A stretch of DNA of 64,000 nt from an uncultured Christensenella sp. (GTDB lineage Bacteria > Bacillota > Clostridia > Christensenellales > CAG-917). A program made the position numbers and the translations under genes. Below are positions 25,704-34,464 of this stretch, one piece after another. The DNA is taken from NCBI GenBank assembly GCA_910584155.1, contig CAJTYG010000006.1:1-64000 (forward strand), given 5' to 3'. The first letter of the stretch is position 1, and each line of letters begins with the position of its first letter. The notes under the pieces were generated by a model, which saw only the letters and a program-made list of their open reading frames with translations, was not told the DNA's origin and made no database searches.

Positions 25704-26081
25704 AAATATTTCTCCTGTTCTGGGAATTCCGTCATTCCCGTATTTTTTAATTGTTGCTTATAGGGGATACGTTTTACACTTTAACGAAAGCCCCCTCTTT
25801 CCGGTCTCGCCGGTATTTCTCCCCCGCTCGAATAAGTCAGTATATCCGTTCTAACTATACATCGCTCGTGGGGGCGACAATCGGCACTCGTGAACAACTG
25901 CCGTCCTTTTGTTATGCCACTCGGTCGCAAGCAATAAAACAACACTGCTTGCTTCCTTGTACCTTCCGTCGCACTTCGGCGCTCACTTTGCCGCCTCGCC
26001 CTGCGAGGCGTGTTCTAAACTTCGTAACAAGTGTTTGTCGTGTACACGCCCGTTAAAACAGAGTATGTGACATTCAGCATC
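25704..26081 (-). other. Structured non-coding leader between rpsO and pnp
   Basis: About 380 bp with no credible gene, GC-richer than other gaps. On the minus strand there are several hairpins: CGCCTCG/GCGAGGCG, GCAAGC/GCTTGC, CGGCA/TGCCG, and a CCCCC tract (near 25880) that could pair with either of two later GGGGG tracts (near 25820 and 25790). No T-box, tmRNA, SRP, RNase P or known riboswitch signature is seen. It may be a regulatory leader of pnp or a separate RNA. Confidence 0.45.
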
Positions 26082-26113
26082 AAAAGAGTGCGGAAAAAAA
26101 TCCGCACTCTTTT
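26082..26113 (-). terminator. Rho-independent terminator of rpsO
   Basis: A 13-bp perfect stem AAAAGAGTGCGGA/TCCGCACTCTTTT, 6-nt loop, 4 bp after the rpsO stop. Confidence 0.9.
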
Positions 26114-26117
26114 TGTT

Positions 26118-26381
26118 TTACTTTCTCAATCCAAGCGAGTTGACGATTGCACGGTATCTTTCGATGTCCGTATCCTTAAGATAGTTGAGCAAGCTTCTTC
26201 TGTGACCGACCATCATAAGCAGACCTCTGCGGCTGTGATGATCCTTGTGGTGTACCTTGAGGTGCTCTGTAAGCTCCTGAATTCTCTTTGTAAGCAATGC
26301 TATCTGCACTTCGGGTGAGCCAGTGTCGCCCTCGCTGCGAGCATACGTTGCGATGATTTGCTGCTTTGTTTCCTTATCCAT
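26118..26381 (-). CDS. rpsO: 30S ribosomal protein S15
   Basis: 87 residues with the S15 core ARSEGDTGSPEVQIALLTKRI, DHHSRRGLLMMVGHRRSLLNYL and RYRAIVNSLGLRK. GGAGG precedes the ATG. The ~90-nt leader could host S15 autoregulation, which is known in other bacteria, but I see no recognisable pseudoknot. Order rpsO-pnp is conserved. Confidence 0.98.
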   Translation of the reverse strand: MDKETKQQIIATYARSEGDTGSPEVQIALLTKRIQELTEHLKVHHKDHHSRRGLLMMVGHRRSLLNYLKDTDIERYRAIVNSLGLRK

Positions 26382-26471
26382 TGATTTTACCTCCTTCGTT
26401 GGATAAATAATTCGCTTTAAACCAAGTAAGGACGTGGAGATTGACCAAACCTCGTTTAAAGTACGTTAGTT

Positions 26472-26500
26472 ATATTATCACAATAAAAATATAAAGTAAA
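26472..26500 (-). promoter_or_regulatory. Predicted sigma-A promoter of rpsO
   Basis: Minus strand: TTTACT (26500-26495), 17 nt, TAATAT (26477-26472). Confidence 0.5.
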
Positions 26501-26601
26501 ACGATTTATTGAAGATTTTTATAACTTTATAAGTATATACTAAATAAATATCGATAATGTTGTTGTTTTGCAATAACCGTTAATGTTATTCAATATACGT
26601 T

Positions 26602-27096
26602 TTATTTCTTACGGACTAATTTGTCCTTAAACACTTCCTCAAATTCCTCGATTGTACCATCGCATATCCAATCTTTCTGACAAGCCAACCCGCTATGCTT
26701 CCAGCGTTTGAAAGAAAACAAGTAGTATTCTCCGCAGTCTATGACACTTGTTATCTTAGAAAAACCGTACTCATATTTTTCCTTTTTAGTTTTATATACA
26801 AAATAAGCGTCGTAAATGCTTATGGTAACGACGTCGTCCCATACGTTTCTGTAAGTTTTATCTATACTGCTCTTTGACAGCAACGTAGCAAAAAAGATTG
26901 ACCACAATATACCCCATAACACAAGCATAAACAGCACCGCCAATAATTCCCCGATAGATTTCGTCACCGCAAAACCTATCATAGTAGCAAAACAGAAAAT
27001 TACTACTACGACTACTATCTGCACAAGCGATTTACAAATTTCTATACGTTGCGCTTTTATTATCTTTTTTGAACGTCTGCCTTTAAATTCGATCAC
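26602..27096 (-). CDS. Hypothetical membrane protein with YcxB-like C-terminal domain
   Basis: 164 residues: a basic N-terminus, two membrane helices (about residues 25-48 and 50-74) and a cytoplasmic C-terminal domain with VVTISIYDAYFVYKTKKEKYEYGFSKI and YYLFSFKRW, resembling the YcxB-like fold. Start is GTG preceded by GTGGGGAATATA, the same string found before the gene at 27140-27652. No function assigned; it follows hemZ at the end of that operon. Confidence 0.65.
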   Translation of the reverse strand: MIEFKGRRSKKIIKAQRIEICKSLVQIVVVVVIFCFATMIGFAVTKSIGELLAVLFMLVLWGILWSIFFATLLSKSSIDKTYRNVWDDVVTISIYDAYFVYKTKKEKYEYGFSKITSVIDCGEYYLFSFKRWKHSGLACQKDWICDGTIEEFEEVFKDKLVRKK

Positions 27097-27139
27097 TTTA
27101 TATTCCCCACCATATTAGCTTCAAATTTAGTATATTTAG

Positions 27140-27652
27140 TTAGCTTTTTTGCTTTTTAATAAACACAACTTGGTCGTATTTTGCAGAATAATATATCGAC
27201 ACGTTATCGCCCGCAAGTTTTCTCATAGGAACGTTATTGTCAAGACCTCTATGAGAGTATTTGCTCTCTTTTATGTATTCAATGCCGTCTATTTCAAACT
27301 TTACTCTCAATGCAAGTGGGTTATTATTGAAAGCATATTCGACAGGAATGTTTATAACCTTTGCTTCCGCTTCTACAAAATCATCTTGCCATATTTTGAT
27401 TTCTTTACGTCTTTTATTATCTCTTACAAGCACGACAACATACATTATAGGGGCAAAAATACCAATAATTGCCCATCCAAAACAAGCCATAATTTCATCC
27501 TTAGTCGAATTAAACTCAAATACTCCTATACCATAACAAACGCCTAAGGACACTGCCAGCGCAATCCCAAAAATAATACCACCCCAAAGCAGACATTTCA
27601 TCGGCTTATTTAGCAGATATCCGTATTTTAGCGACGCTACAACTTTTTTCAT
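27140..27652 (-). CDS. Hypothetical membrane protein
   Basis: 170 residues with two membrane helices (about 20-42 and 58-78) and a C-terminal domain that looks like a small beta-rich fold (EAKVINIPVEYAFNNNPLALRVKFEIDGIEY). GGGG lies before the ATG. Starts 13 bp after the hemZ stop and is probably co-transcribed. No family recognised. Confidence 0.65.
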   Translation of the reverse strand: MKKVVASLKYGYLLNKPMKCLLWGGIIFGIALAVSLGVCYGIGVFEFNSTKDEIMACFGWAIIGIFAPIMYVVVLVRDNKRRKEIKIWQDDFVEAEAKVINIPVEYAFNNNPLALRVKFEIDGIEYIKESKYSHRGLDNNVPMRKLAGDNVSIYYSAKYDQVVFIKKQKS

Positions 27653-27665
27653 ATATTCCCCACTT

Positions 27666-29087
27666 TCAATGACACGAAGTGTCCCAAAATTTACATTGTC
27701 TTTCCAACATCAAATCAATGCTTTTTATGTATTCTAACGGCTCTTTGTAGTTTGCGCAGCGTGTGATAAGATTTATCTTGCCATCAAATTTTTTGGATAT
27801 TCCGTTTGCACCGTTCGCTATGATAGAGGTGTCCTCTTCCATTATATCGATGTTGTAAAGACATTCTTTGTCGGGCTTTGCGTAGCCCACGTTTTCAAGA
27901 TTGCCGCTCGTATATTTTTGCCTGTACATATAATATGGCACATAGCCTGCTTCGGTCAGTTTTTTATAGGCATAATCTACCATTTTGCTTGCGGTAGCGC
28001 AATCGGTGTTGTCATATCCGCCCTGCCTCAACTGCGAGCCTTTTTTGAGATACAGCGTATGTACGGTGATATTTTCAGGCGCAAGTGCGACCGCCGTATC
28101 AACACTGAATTTGAAATCGTCAAAGGTCTCGTCGGGCAGCATCGCTATCAAGTCCATATTGACGTCAAGCTTGCCCTTTGCAAGCGAATATGCGTTGACT
28201 GCGTCGCCGACCGTGTGCCGTCTGCCTATCCTTTCAAGCGTTTTTGCGTTGAAGGTTTGCGGATTGACGGATATGCGTGTCACGCCGTGCGACAGCAAAA
28301 CTTCTATGATTTTTTTATCTATCGTATCGGGTCTGCCCGCCTCGACGGTAAATTCCTTTGCGCCGAAATGGCAGTGCTTCAGCACCTCGTCAAGAAGCTC
28401 CGCCCCAATAGAAGTCGGCGTGCCACCGCCTATGTACGTCGCACGTATCTTCCACCCTTTGCGCTTTATCAGCTCGTGCGTCTGCTCAAGCTCACGTATA
28501 AGGCACTCTACATAGGGCGCAACAAGCTTTTTCTGCTTGTCGAGCGGCAGGCTGACAAACGAGCAATATGCGCATTTCGTCGGGCAAAACGGAATGAATA
28601 CAAACACGTCGTATTCGTTGTCCGCCTTTTGTCGAAGCGGCGACTGCACCTCAACTATCTTTTCTATCAAAGCGACCTTTTCGAGGCTTACGCCGTAGTC
28701 GTTTACAAAAACCTCTCTTGCCGATTTGCCATAATATTCCCTGTCGTTTTGAATTTCCGTATACAGCTTTGTCGGGCGTATGCCGGTAAGGCAGCCGTAC
28801 GGCAGCTTCACGCCCGTCAAAAAGCAGAGCGTGCGATATATTGCCACCTTAAGCCACCGCTTTTCCACACGCTTGCGCATGAGGTCGTCATACATGCCGA
28901 ACGGAAAATAAAAGTTTTTGTTAAAGCCGTCATATTTATCCGATTTTACGCTCACCCAGAATGAAGTTTCTCTCGCCTCATAGTCCACCGCCAAAGATAG
29001 GTCTTCATTCGTTGCGCCCTCAAAGAGGCGAATGAGCTCCGTCAAATCGTTTTGGTATTCTTGCTTAGTCACGGAAAAATCTATCAT
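27666..29087 (-). CDS. hemZ: HemZ-type radical SAM coproporphyrinogen dehydrogenase-like protein
   Basis: An anaerobic HemN-family radical SAM protein. The cluster motif is CPTKCAYCSF at about residue 170, followed by AGGGTPTS-like IGGGTPTSIG. 473 residues with the extended HemZ-type N-terminal domain (~160 residues). HemZ-type proteins sit at this place after rel and the MBL gene in many Clostridia. True substrate (coproporphyrinogen III) is by family; no other haem genes are nearby. Confidence 0.88.
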   Translation of the reverse strand: MIDFSVTKQEYQNDLTELIRLFEGATNEDLSLAVDYEARETSFWVSVKSDKYDGFNKNFYFPFGMYDDLMRKRVEKRWLKVAIYRTLCFLTGVKLPYGCLTGIRPTKLYTEIQNDREYYGKSAREVFVNDYGVSLEKVALIEKIVEVQSPLRQKADNEYDVFVFIPFCPTKCAYCSFVSLPLDKQKKLVAPYVECLIRELEQTHELIKRKGWKIRATYIGGGTPTSIGAELLDEVLKHCHFGAKEFTVEAGRPDTIDKKIIEVLLSHGVTRISVNPQTFNAKTLERIGRRHTVGDAVNAYSLAKGKLDVNMDLIAMLPDETFDDFKFSVDTAVALAPENITVHTLYLKKGSQLRQGGYDNTDCATASKMVDYAYKKLTEAGYVPYYMYRQKYTSGNLENVGYAKPDKECLYNIDIMEEDTSIIANGANGISKKFDGKINLITRCANYKEPLEYIKSIDLMLERQCKFWDTSCH

Positions 29088-29144
29088 TTTTTATCCTTAG
29101 CGGCTTAATGAAATTATTGTAACATAATTAAGACTGCAATGCAA

Positions 29145-29807
29145 TCAGTCTGCAATATCAAAATCGCCCTTTTGCCACATCACGGGATTGTGCTTTCTTT
29201 CATATTCGAGCGTAGACGGCTCGCCGTGTCCCGACAGCACCTTAAAGTCGCCCTGCAGTCTGAAGAGCTTATTCACTATTGAATTTTTAATTTCCGCAAA
29301 GCTTCCGTCATAAAAGTCTGTTCTGCCATACGAATTTAAAAACAGAGTATCGCCTGTAAAGAGCATATCTTCAAGCTTATAGCATACACCGCCCTTTGTG
29401 TGTCCCGATGTGTGGATAACATTGACCTTCACCCCTGCGACGGTTATAGTCTCGCCGCCGTTTAAAAGTATATCGGGCACAAACGGTTCCACCTTAGCCC
29501 CGACCGCAAACCCCATATTCTTATACGACGAGATTTTGTCGACGTCATCTTTATGTAAAAACACGCAGGCGGCTTTATTTTCGCATTGCGGAGCAACTCT
29601 CAACAGCTCGGCAACAGCGCCGATGTGATCGAAATGTGCGTGCGTCAAAAGTATTGCGTCAAGCTTTGCGCCGACAGAGTTTAGCGTTTTCACTATAATC
29701 TGCGCCTCGCCGCCGGGATCCACCACAAACGCCAAGCCGCCGTTTACGACTACATATGTGTTAGTGCTCATTTGAGAGGTTATCAACCTGATGACTTGCA
29801 CGGACAT
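29145..29807 (-). CDS. Metallo-beta-lactamase-fold hydrolase (glyoxalase II-like)
   Basis: 220 residues with the zinc motif THAHFDHIG, then HTSGHTKGG, FTGDTLF and LSGHGEPS, all expected ligands present. This is the short MBL type usually found between rel and hemZ in Clostridia. Whether it cleaves S-lactoylglutathione or another thioester cannot be told; the C-terminal glutathione-binding domain of true glyoxalase II is absent. Confidence 0.88.
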   Translation of the reverse strand: MSVQVIRLITSQMSTNTYVVVNGGLAFVVDPGGEAQIIVKTLNSVGAKLDAILLTHAHFDHIGAVAELLRVAPQCENKAACVFLHKDDVDKISSYKNMGFAVGAKVEPFVPDILLNGGETITVAGVKVNVIHTSGHTKGGVCYKLEDMLFTGDTLFLNSYGRTDFYDGSFAEIKNSIVNKLFRLQGDFKVLSGHGEPSTLEYERKHNPVMWQKGDFDIAD

Positions 29808-29903
29808 TTTGCCCCCCCTTTGCCAAAACTTCTATAAAATAGCGTGTTTTGTAGAATAGTTTTACAATATTTTATTGTTTTTAGAATACTATTGCTTATA
29901 TTT

Positions 29904-32054
29904 TTATCTTCTTACGTCCAATATTCCGTTTATACTGCGCAGCTTCTTCACAAGGTCTTCAAGCTCGTTTACACGCTTTATTCGCACGCTTATGACAATT
30001 TCACCAAGCCCGTCACTCTCCGTCCTTGCGCTTGCGGAGGTTATTTCAAGCTTTGCGCCCGAGATATAGGACGTGATAGCCGCAAGCAAGCCCGACTTGT
30101 TTTCGCACTTCATTGTAAGCGTCACGTTGAAGTATTCGTTGCCGTCGTTATCCCAACTTACAGGTATCAATCGCTCATCTTCCATTCCCTTGACGTTGGG
30201 ACAGTCCGCACGGTGGACGGACACCCCTCTGCCCCTTGAAATGTAGCCCACTATGGGATCACCGGGTATAGGCGAGCAGCACTGCGCCATACGTACTGTA
30301 AAGTTTGCGTTGCCATTGACAAGCACGCCACTTTTTGAGTGATGTGTTTGAGGCTTTTGCTCGGGCTTCTGCACAAGCTGATCTATTGCTTGCAAAGCGG
30401 GCGCTTCCTTTTTGAATGCCTCTATGATTTTTGACATGACTTGATTTGTTGTCAGTCCGCCGTAGCCTATCTCGGCATACAGGTCTTCTTCCGTATCAAG
30501 CCCGTGTCTTTGCAAAAAGCGCAGCATCATATCGTGCGTCATTATATCGCCCAGAGCATATCCCCTGCGCTTTGCCTCTTTTTCAAGCATATCCTTGCCA
30601 CGCTCGATATTTTCGTCCCGCTTTTCCTTTTTGAAGTACGCTCTGATTTTTGAGCGTGCCGAAGCCGAACGCACAAATTTGAGCCAATCGAAGCTCGGTC
30701 CCTTGGACGTGGGCGAAGTGATGATTTCCACAATATCGCCGTTTGCAAGCTTTGTGGACAGCGGCACTATCTTTTTGTTGACCTTTGCCCCGACGCATTT
30801 GTTGCCTACCTGCGAGTGTATTTTGTATGCAAGGTCAACGGGCGTAGAACCGACAGGCAAGCCGTGCACGTCGCCCTTTGGAGTGAACACAAACACCTCG
30901 TCGTCAAAGACGTTGATTTTGATTGCGTCCATAAACTCCTTTGCACCGTCGATATCCTTTTGGGCGTCCATCACTTCCCTGAGCCATCTGACCTTGTTGT
31001 CAAGGTCGCTGTCGTTGCCCGTAGTGCCCTCTTTATACTTCCAGTGCGCCGCAATGCCGTATTCGGCAATTCTGTGCATCTCATATGTTCGGATCTGTAT
31101 TTCAAACGTTTCGTTAAAAGGCGTGATGACCGTCGTGTGCAGCGACTGATAGTTGTTCGCCTTTGGCATTGCGATATAGTCCTTAAATCTGCCGGGGATA
31201 GGCTTCCACATCGTGTGTATTTCGCCAAGCATCGTGTAGCAGTCCTTGACGGAATCCACTATGATACGCACGGCAAGCAGGTCGTAGATTTGGTCTATGT
31301 CTATATGCAGATTGTGCATCTTTTTATAAACGGAATAAAAATGCTTCGGTCTGCCGTTGACCTCGCCGTTTATTTCCATTTCCTTAAGCTTTTGCTGTAT
31401 TTGTGCGCAAATTGCATCTAAAAAACCCTGTCTTTCACTGCGCTTTGCATTGACGGCCTCGCTGATATACTTATACTCGTCTGGCAACAGATATTTCATA
31501 GAAAGGTCTTCAAGCTCGCACTTGAAAAACGAAATTCCAAGACGTCCCGCAAGCGGCGCATAGATATCGAGGGTTTCTCTTGCTATCCTCTGCTGTCTGT
31601 CCGCAGATATATACTGCAGCGACCGCATATTGTGCAATCTGTCGGCAAGCTTGATTATTATGACACGCAGGTCCTTTGCCATTGCGATAAATATCTTGCG
31701 GAAATTTTCTGCCTGCGCTTCCTCTCTGTTTACAAACTGCAATTTATCAAGCTTTGTCACACCCTCGACAAGCTCGACTATTTCGCTGCCGAAGACCTCT
31801 TTCAGCTCATCCGACGTTACAGGCGTATCCTCAAGCACGTCATGCAAAAATGCGGCTATCACCGTCGAGCTGTCAAAGCCGAAATTGGACAAAATCTCAA
31901 CTACGGCGCAAGGATGAGTAAAATAGTCCTCGCCGGAGCTTCGCTTTTGTCCTGCGTGCGCAGTCTTTGCAAAATCGTATGCCTTTTTGATTTCGGCATA
32001 CTTATCGGGATAAGTTTTTCTGAGTTTTACAAGCAATTCTTCCATATCAGACAC
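29904..32054 (-). CDS. rel: Bifunctional (p)ppGpp synthetase/hydrolase
   Basis: Stringent-response enzyme. HD hydrolase domain (AAFLHDVLEDT near residue 70), synthetase domain (with KKMHNLHIDIDQIYDLLAVRIIV), TGS domain (VFTPKGDVHGLPVGSTPVDLAY), and C-terminal ACT domain (VTLTMKCENKSGLLAAITSYI). HD residues look intact, so both activities are likely. 716 residues. Starts 12 bp after recJ. Confidence 0.96.
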   Translation of the reverse strand: MSDMEELLVKLRKTYPDKYAEIKKAYDFAKTAHAGQKRSSGEDYFTHPCAVVEILSNFGFDSSTVIAAFLHDVLEDTPVTSDELKEVFGSEIVELVEGVTKLDKLQFVNREEAQAENFRKIFIAMAKDLRVIIIKLADRLHNMRSLQYISADRQQRIARETLDIYAPLAGRLGISFFKCELEDLSMKYLLPDEYKYISEAVNAKRSERQGFLDAICAQIQQKLKEMEINGEVNGRPKHFYSVYKKMHNLHIDIDQIYDLLAVRIIVDSVKDCYTMLGEIHTMWKPIPGRFKDYIAMPKANNYQSLHTTVITPFNETFEIQIRTYEMHRIAEYGIAAHWKYKEGTTGNDSDLDNKVRWLREVMDAQKDIDGAKEFMDAIKINVFDDEVFVFTPKGDVHGLPVGSTPVDLAYKIHSQVGNKCVGAKVNKKIVPLSTKLANGDIVEIITSPTSKGPSFDWLKFVRSASARSKIRAYFKKEKRDENIERGKDMLEKEAKRRGYALGDIMTHDMMLRFLQRHGLDTEEDLYAEIGYGGLTTNQVMSKIIEAFKKEAPALQAIDQLVQKPEQKPQTHHSKSGVLVNGNANFTVRMAQCCSPIPGDPIVGYISRGRGVSVHRADCPNVKGMEDERLIPVSWDNDGNEYFNVTLTMKCENKSGLLAAITSYISGAKLEITSASARTESDGLGEIVISVRIKRVNELEDLVKKLRSINGILDVRR

Positions 32055-32066
32055 CCCACCAAAAAT

Positions 32067-34358
32067 CTATTGCAGTCCTTTTGCCACTCTGTATGCTACA
32101 GAGCTGTTGAGATCCACTGATTTTCTGTCTATTATCAGCGCACCTCTGTCGCCTATCTTTACAAGCTCAAGCTGTTTGAATATCATCATTGCAAGCAAAA
32201 ACACGCTTTCGGACGTTTTGCACCTTTCCAAAACCGCCAGATAAAGCGCATGCAGATTGCTTGCCCGCACCTTTGAAGCCGCAATGCTCGCCAGCGCCTT
32301 ATATATTGCACGCAGCTCGTCGTCGGAAAACTCTATGCGGTCGGTTTTAACCTCGCCGAGCGCTACGACACGCTCGCTTTCAATGCTGTTCAAATAGCCT
32401 TTTGAAAGCGGTGCACCTGCAATGACGGTGCAACTATAATAAGCAAAATCAAAATCCTCGCTCGGACACACTATCACGCAGTTGCGTGGATTGAGCTCCT
32501 GCGTTTTGCCTATAAACACAGGCATTTCGCTTATAGCATTGCTCTTTTTACAGATATCATTATATTCGTCGGCAGAAAAGCATACGACAACCGTGCCGAA
32601 CGGCGAATTTTTTAACATATCTTCCACATTCTGTAGGCTTATATCTTCAACACCTCTGTTACCTGCAAAATTGAGATGATAAAGATTTAGCATACGTGCT
32701 TCTTCCCTGCTCATCTCAACGGTTTTGAACGCCGCCGATTTTATGATCCCCTGCGCAGTAAGAGTGTTGCGAAATTCGTTTATGTCAAGCGATACTTCCA
32801 AATCAAGCTCGCCAGTCTTTGCGGTAAAGCTGTCCGCATAGTTGTAAAAGCCCAATATGTCGATATTCTTCGTACTGCATTTAACGTGGTTAGAATATCC
32901 GATTTTGTCAAATTTAAGTCCTTTTGCGCTCAGCAGGAAGTTTGGACGTGCGTTGCCGTATCCAAACGGCTGCATAAGCTCAAGCTCCTTTGCAAAGCTT
33001 AAAAAATCAAAATCAAGCGGAAGCTTCATTTCACAGCGTATGTCGGGAATAAAATCCTGCGCTGTGTGCGTCGAAAGTACAATATCATTCGCCTCATGTC
33101 TGAAAGCCTCAAAGCTGCATATATCGAGGCTGACGCCTGCCGCCTGTGCGTGTCCGCCAAAGGACGTAAAGTATTTTCCGAGCCCGTTAAACAGCTCAAA
33201 GATATTGACGGACGGTATACTACGTGCCGAGCCTTTTAAGCTATTACCGTTTTTTGAAAACAGCACTGCAGGACGTTTGAATTCCTCAACAAGCTTTGAC
33301 GCCGCAATGCCCAAAACGCCTGCTTCCCAATTTTCGCTGTACAGCATAATTATGCCGATTTTTGCAAAATCTGCGCCGCATAGCTGTTTTTTTGCGTCTG
33401 CAACAACATTCTCGCAAAGCTCTTGCCTGAGTTGATTATCTCTGATAAGCTCTTCGGCAAGAGTTTTAAGCATAAAATAGTCGGTTTCCAAAAACAAATC
33501 GACCACTTTCATTGCGGAATTAAGTCTGCCCGCAGCATTCATTCGTGGCGCAAGCCTAAACATTATGTTTTGCGAGCTTACGCCGTCGTTGCCAAGCAGC
33601 ATTTTTATGCCCTTGCGAGGCGCAGTTAGCATTTGGCGCAAGCCGAGATATGCAATTATCCTATTGTCGTCAACAAGCGGCACGACATCCGCAATAGTGG
33701 CAATCGCAGCGATATCGGCATATTTTAATGCCTCTTGTCTGCCTGCAAGCGCTTCTACAAGCTTCAAAGCCACGCCCGCACCGCAATAATCGCAAAATCC
33801 GTGCCTGCCTATTTTTGGATCGAGCACAATGCATTTGGGGATTTGTTCCTGCGGCTCGTGGTGGTCGGTGACGATGACGTCAATGCCCTTGTCGTTTAAA
33901 TATTCCACTTCACCGACTGCGGTTATGCCGCAATCAACGGTGATGACAAGCGACGGGCGCTTTTGCGGGATAAGCCTTTCAAGCGCACCTATCGATATGC
34001 CGTAGCCATCCTTATTTCTGTCGGGAATAAAATAAGTCACCCTTGTTTTGTCTCTGAGATACAGCATAAGGATAGACACTGCGCATATGCCGTCGCAATC
34101 GTAGTCGCCAAAAATCAGTATCTTTTCGTTGTCCTCTATCGCCCTTTGCACACGCTTAACCGCCTCCGCCATTCCGTCAATATCAAAAGGCGAGGACATA
34201 TTGTCCGCACTCGGATGAAGATACGTATAAAGCCCGTCTTCCCTTAAACCTCTGCCGAGCAACAAACGCACAAAATCCTCGGATATTCCGAGTGATTTTG
34301 CAAGGCATTTTTGCTGCTCGTCAAGCTTAAAAGCGTCTGTTTTTACTACGTATCGCAT
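32067..34358 (-). CDS. recJ: Single-stranded-DNA-specific exonuclease RecJ
   Basis: A DHH-family 5'-3' ssDNA exonuclease. Motifs: FGDYDCDGICA (near residue 85), VTDHHEP (near 155), and DHHA1 with SFGGHAQAAG. 763 residues; about 200 residues of C-terminal extension follow the core, as in many Bacillota RecJ. I chose the ATG at 34358 (GGGAAT upstream) over an in-frame TTG four codons earlier. A perfect 16-bp hairpin lies 33 bp upstream. Confidence 0.94.
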   Translation of the reverse strand: MRYVVKTDAFKLDEQQKCLAKSLGISEDFVRLLLGRGLREDGLYTYLHPSADNMSSPFDIDGMAEAVKRVQRAIEDNEKILIFGDYDCDGICAVSILMLYLRDKTRVTYFIPDRNKDGYGISIGALERLIPQKRPSLVITVDCGITAVGEVEYLNDKGIDVIVTDHHEPQEQIPKCIVLDPKIGRHGFCDYCGAGVALKLVEALAGRQEALKYADIAAIATIADVVPLVDDNRIIAYLGLRQMLTAPRKGIKMLLGNDGVSSQNIMFRLAPRMNAAGRLNSAMKVVDLFLETDYFMLKTLAEELIRDNQLRQELCENVVADAKKQLCGADFAKIGIIMLYSENWEAGVLGIAASKLVEEFKRPAVLFSKNGNSLKGSARSIPSVNIFELFNGLGKYFTSFGGHAQAAGVSLDICSFEAFRHEANDIVLSTHTAQDFIPDIRCEMKLPLDFDFLSFAKELELMQPFGYGNARPNFLLSAKGLKFDKIGYSNHVKCSTKNIDILGFYNYADSFTAKTGELDLEVSLDINEFRNTLTAQGIIKSAAFKTVEMSREEARMLNLYHLNFAGNRGVEDISLQNVEDMLKNSPFGTVVVCFSADEYNDICKKSNAISEMPVFIGKTQELNPRNCVIVCPSEDFDFAYYSCTVIAGAPLSKGYLNSIESERVVALGEVKTDRIEFSDDELRAIYKALASIAASKVRASNLHALYLAVLERCKTSESVFLLAMMIFKQLELVKIGDRGALIIDRKSVDLNSSVAYRVAKGLQ

Positions 34359-34390
34359 ATCAATTCCCAAATCGATCGCTATATTTGCAA

Positions 34391-34431
34391 AAATTTATAA
34401 ATCGGCTACAATAGTGCCGATTTATAAATTT
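34391..34431 (-). terminator. Strong hairpin between secF and recJ, likely (partial) terminator
   Basis: AAATTTATAAATCGGC pairs perfectly with its complement across a 9-nt loop; TTTTTGC follows on the minus strand. A second imperfect hairpin (about 34434-34458) precedes it. No promoter fits between it and recJ, so recJ probably depends on read-through or on RNA processing here. Confidence 0.65.
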
Positions 34432-34464
34432 GCGCCCCTACTTTTCAAGTAAGGGCGTGCTAAA

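Noticed and set aside
25704..26081. pnp leader as a T-box, tmRNA, SRP or RNase P RNA
   Set aside because: None of the conserved core sequences of these RNAs was found on either strand.
28629..28635. TGTCGAA as a further 0A box
   Set aside because: Inside the hemZ coding region; the frequency of a 7-mer in 64 kb makes this unsurprising.
27918..28964. 348-codon plus-strand open frame
   Set aside because: It is antisense to hemZ over its whole length; hemZ has clear radical SAM motifs and this frame resembles no protein and has no ribosome binding site.
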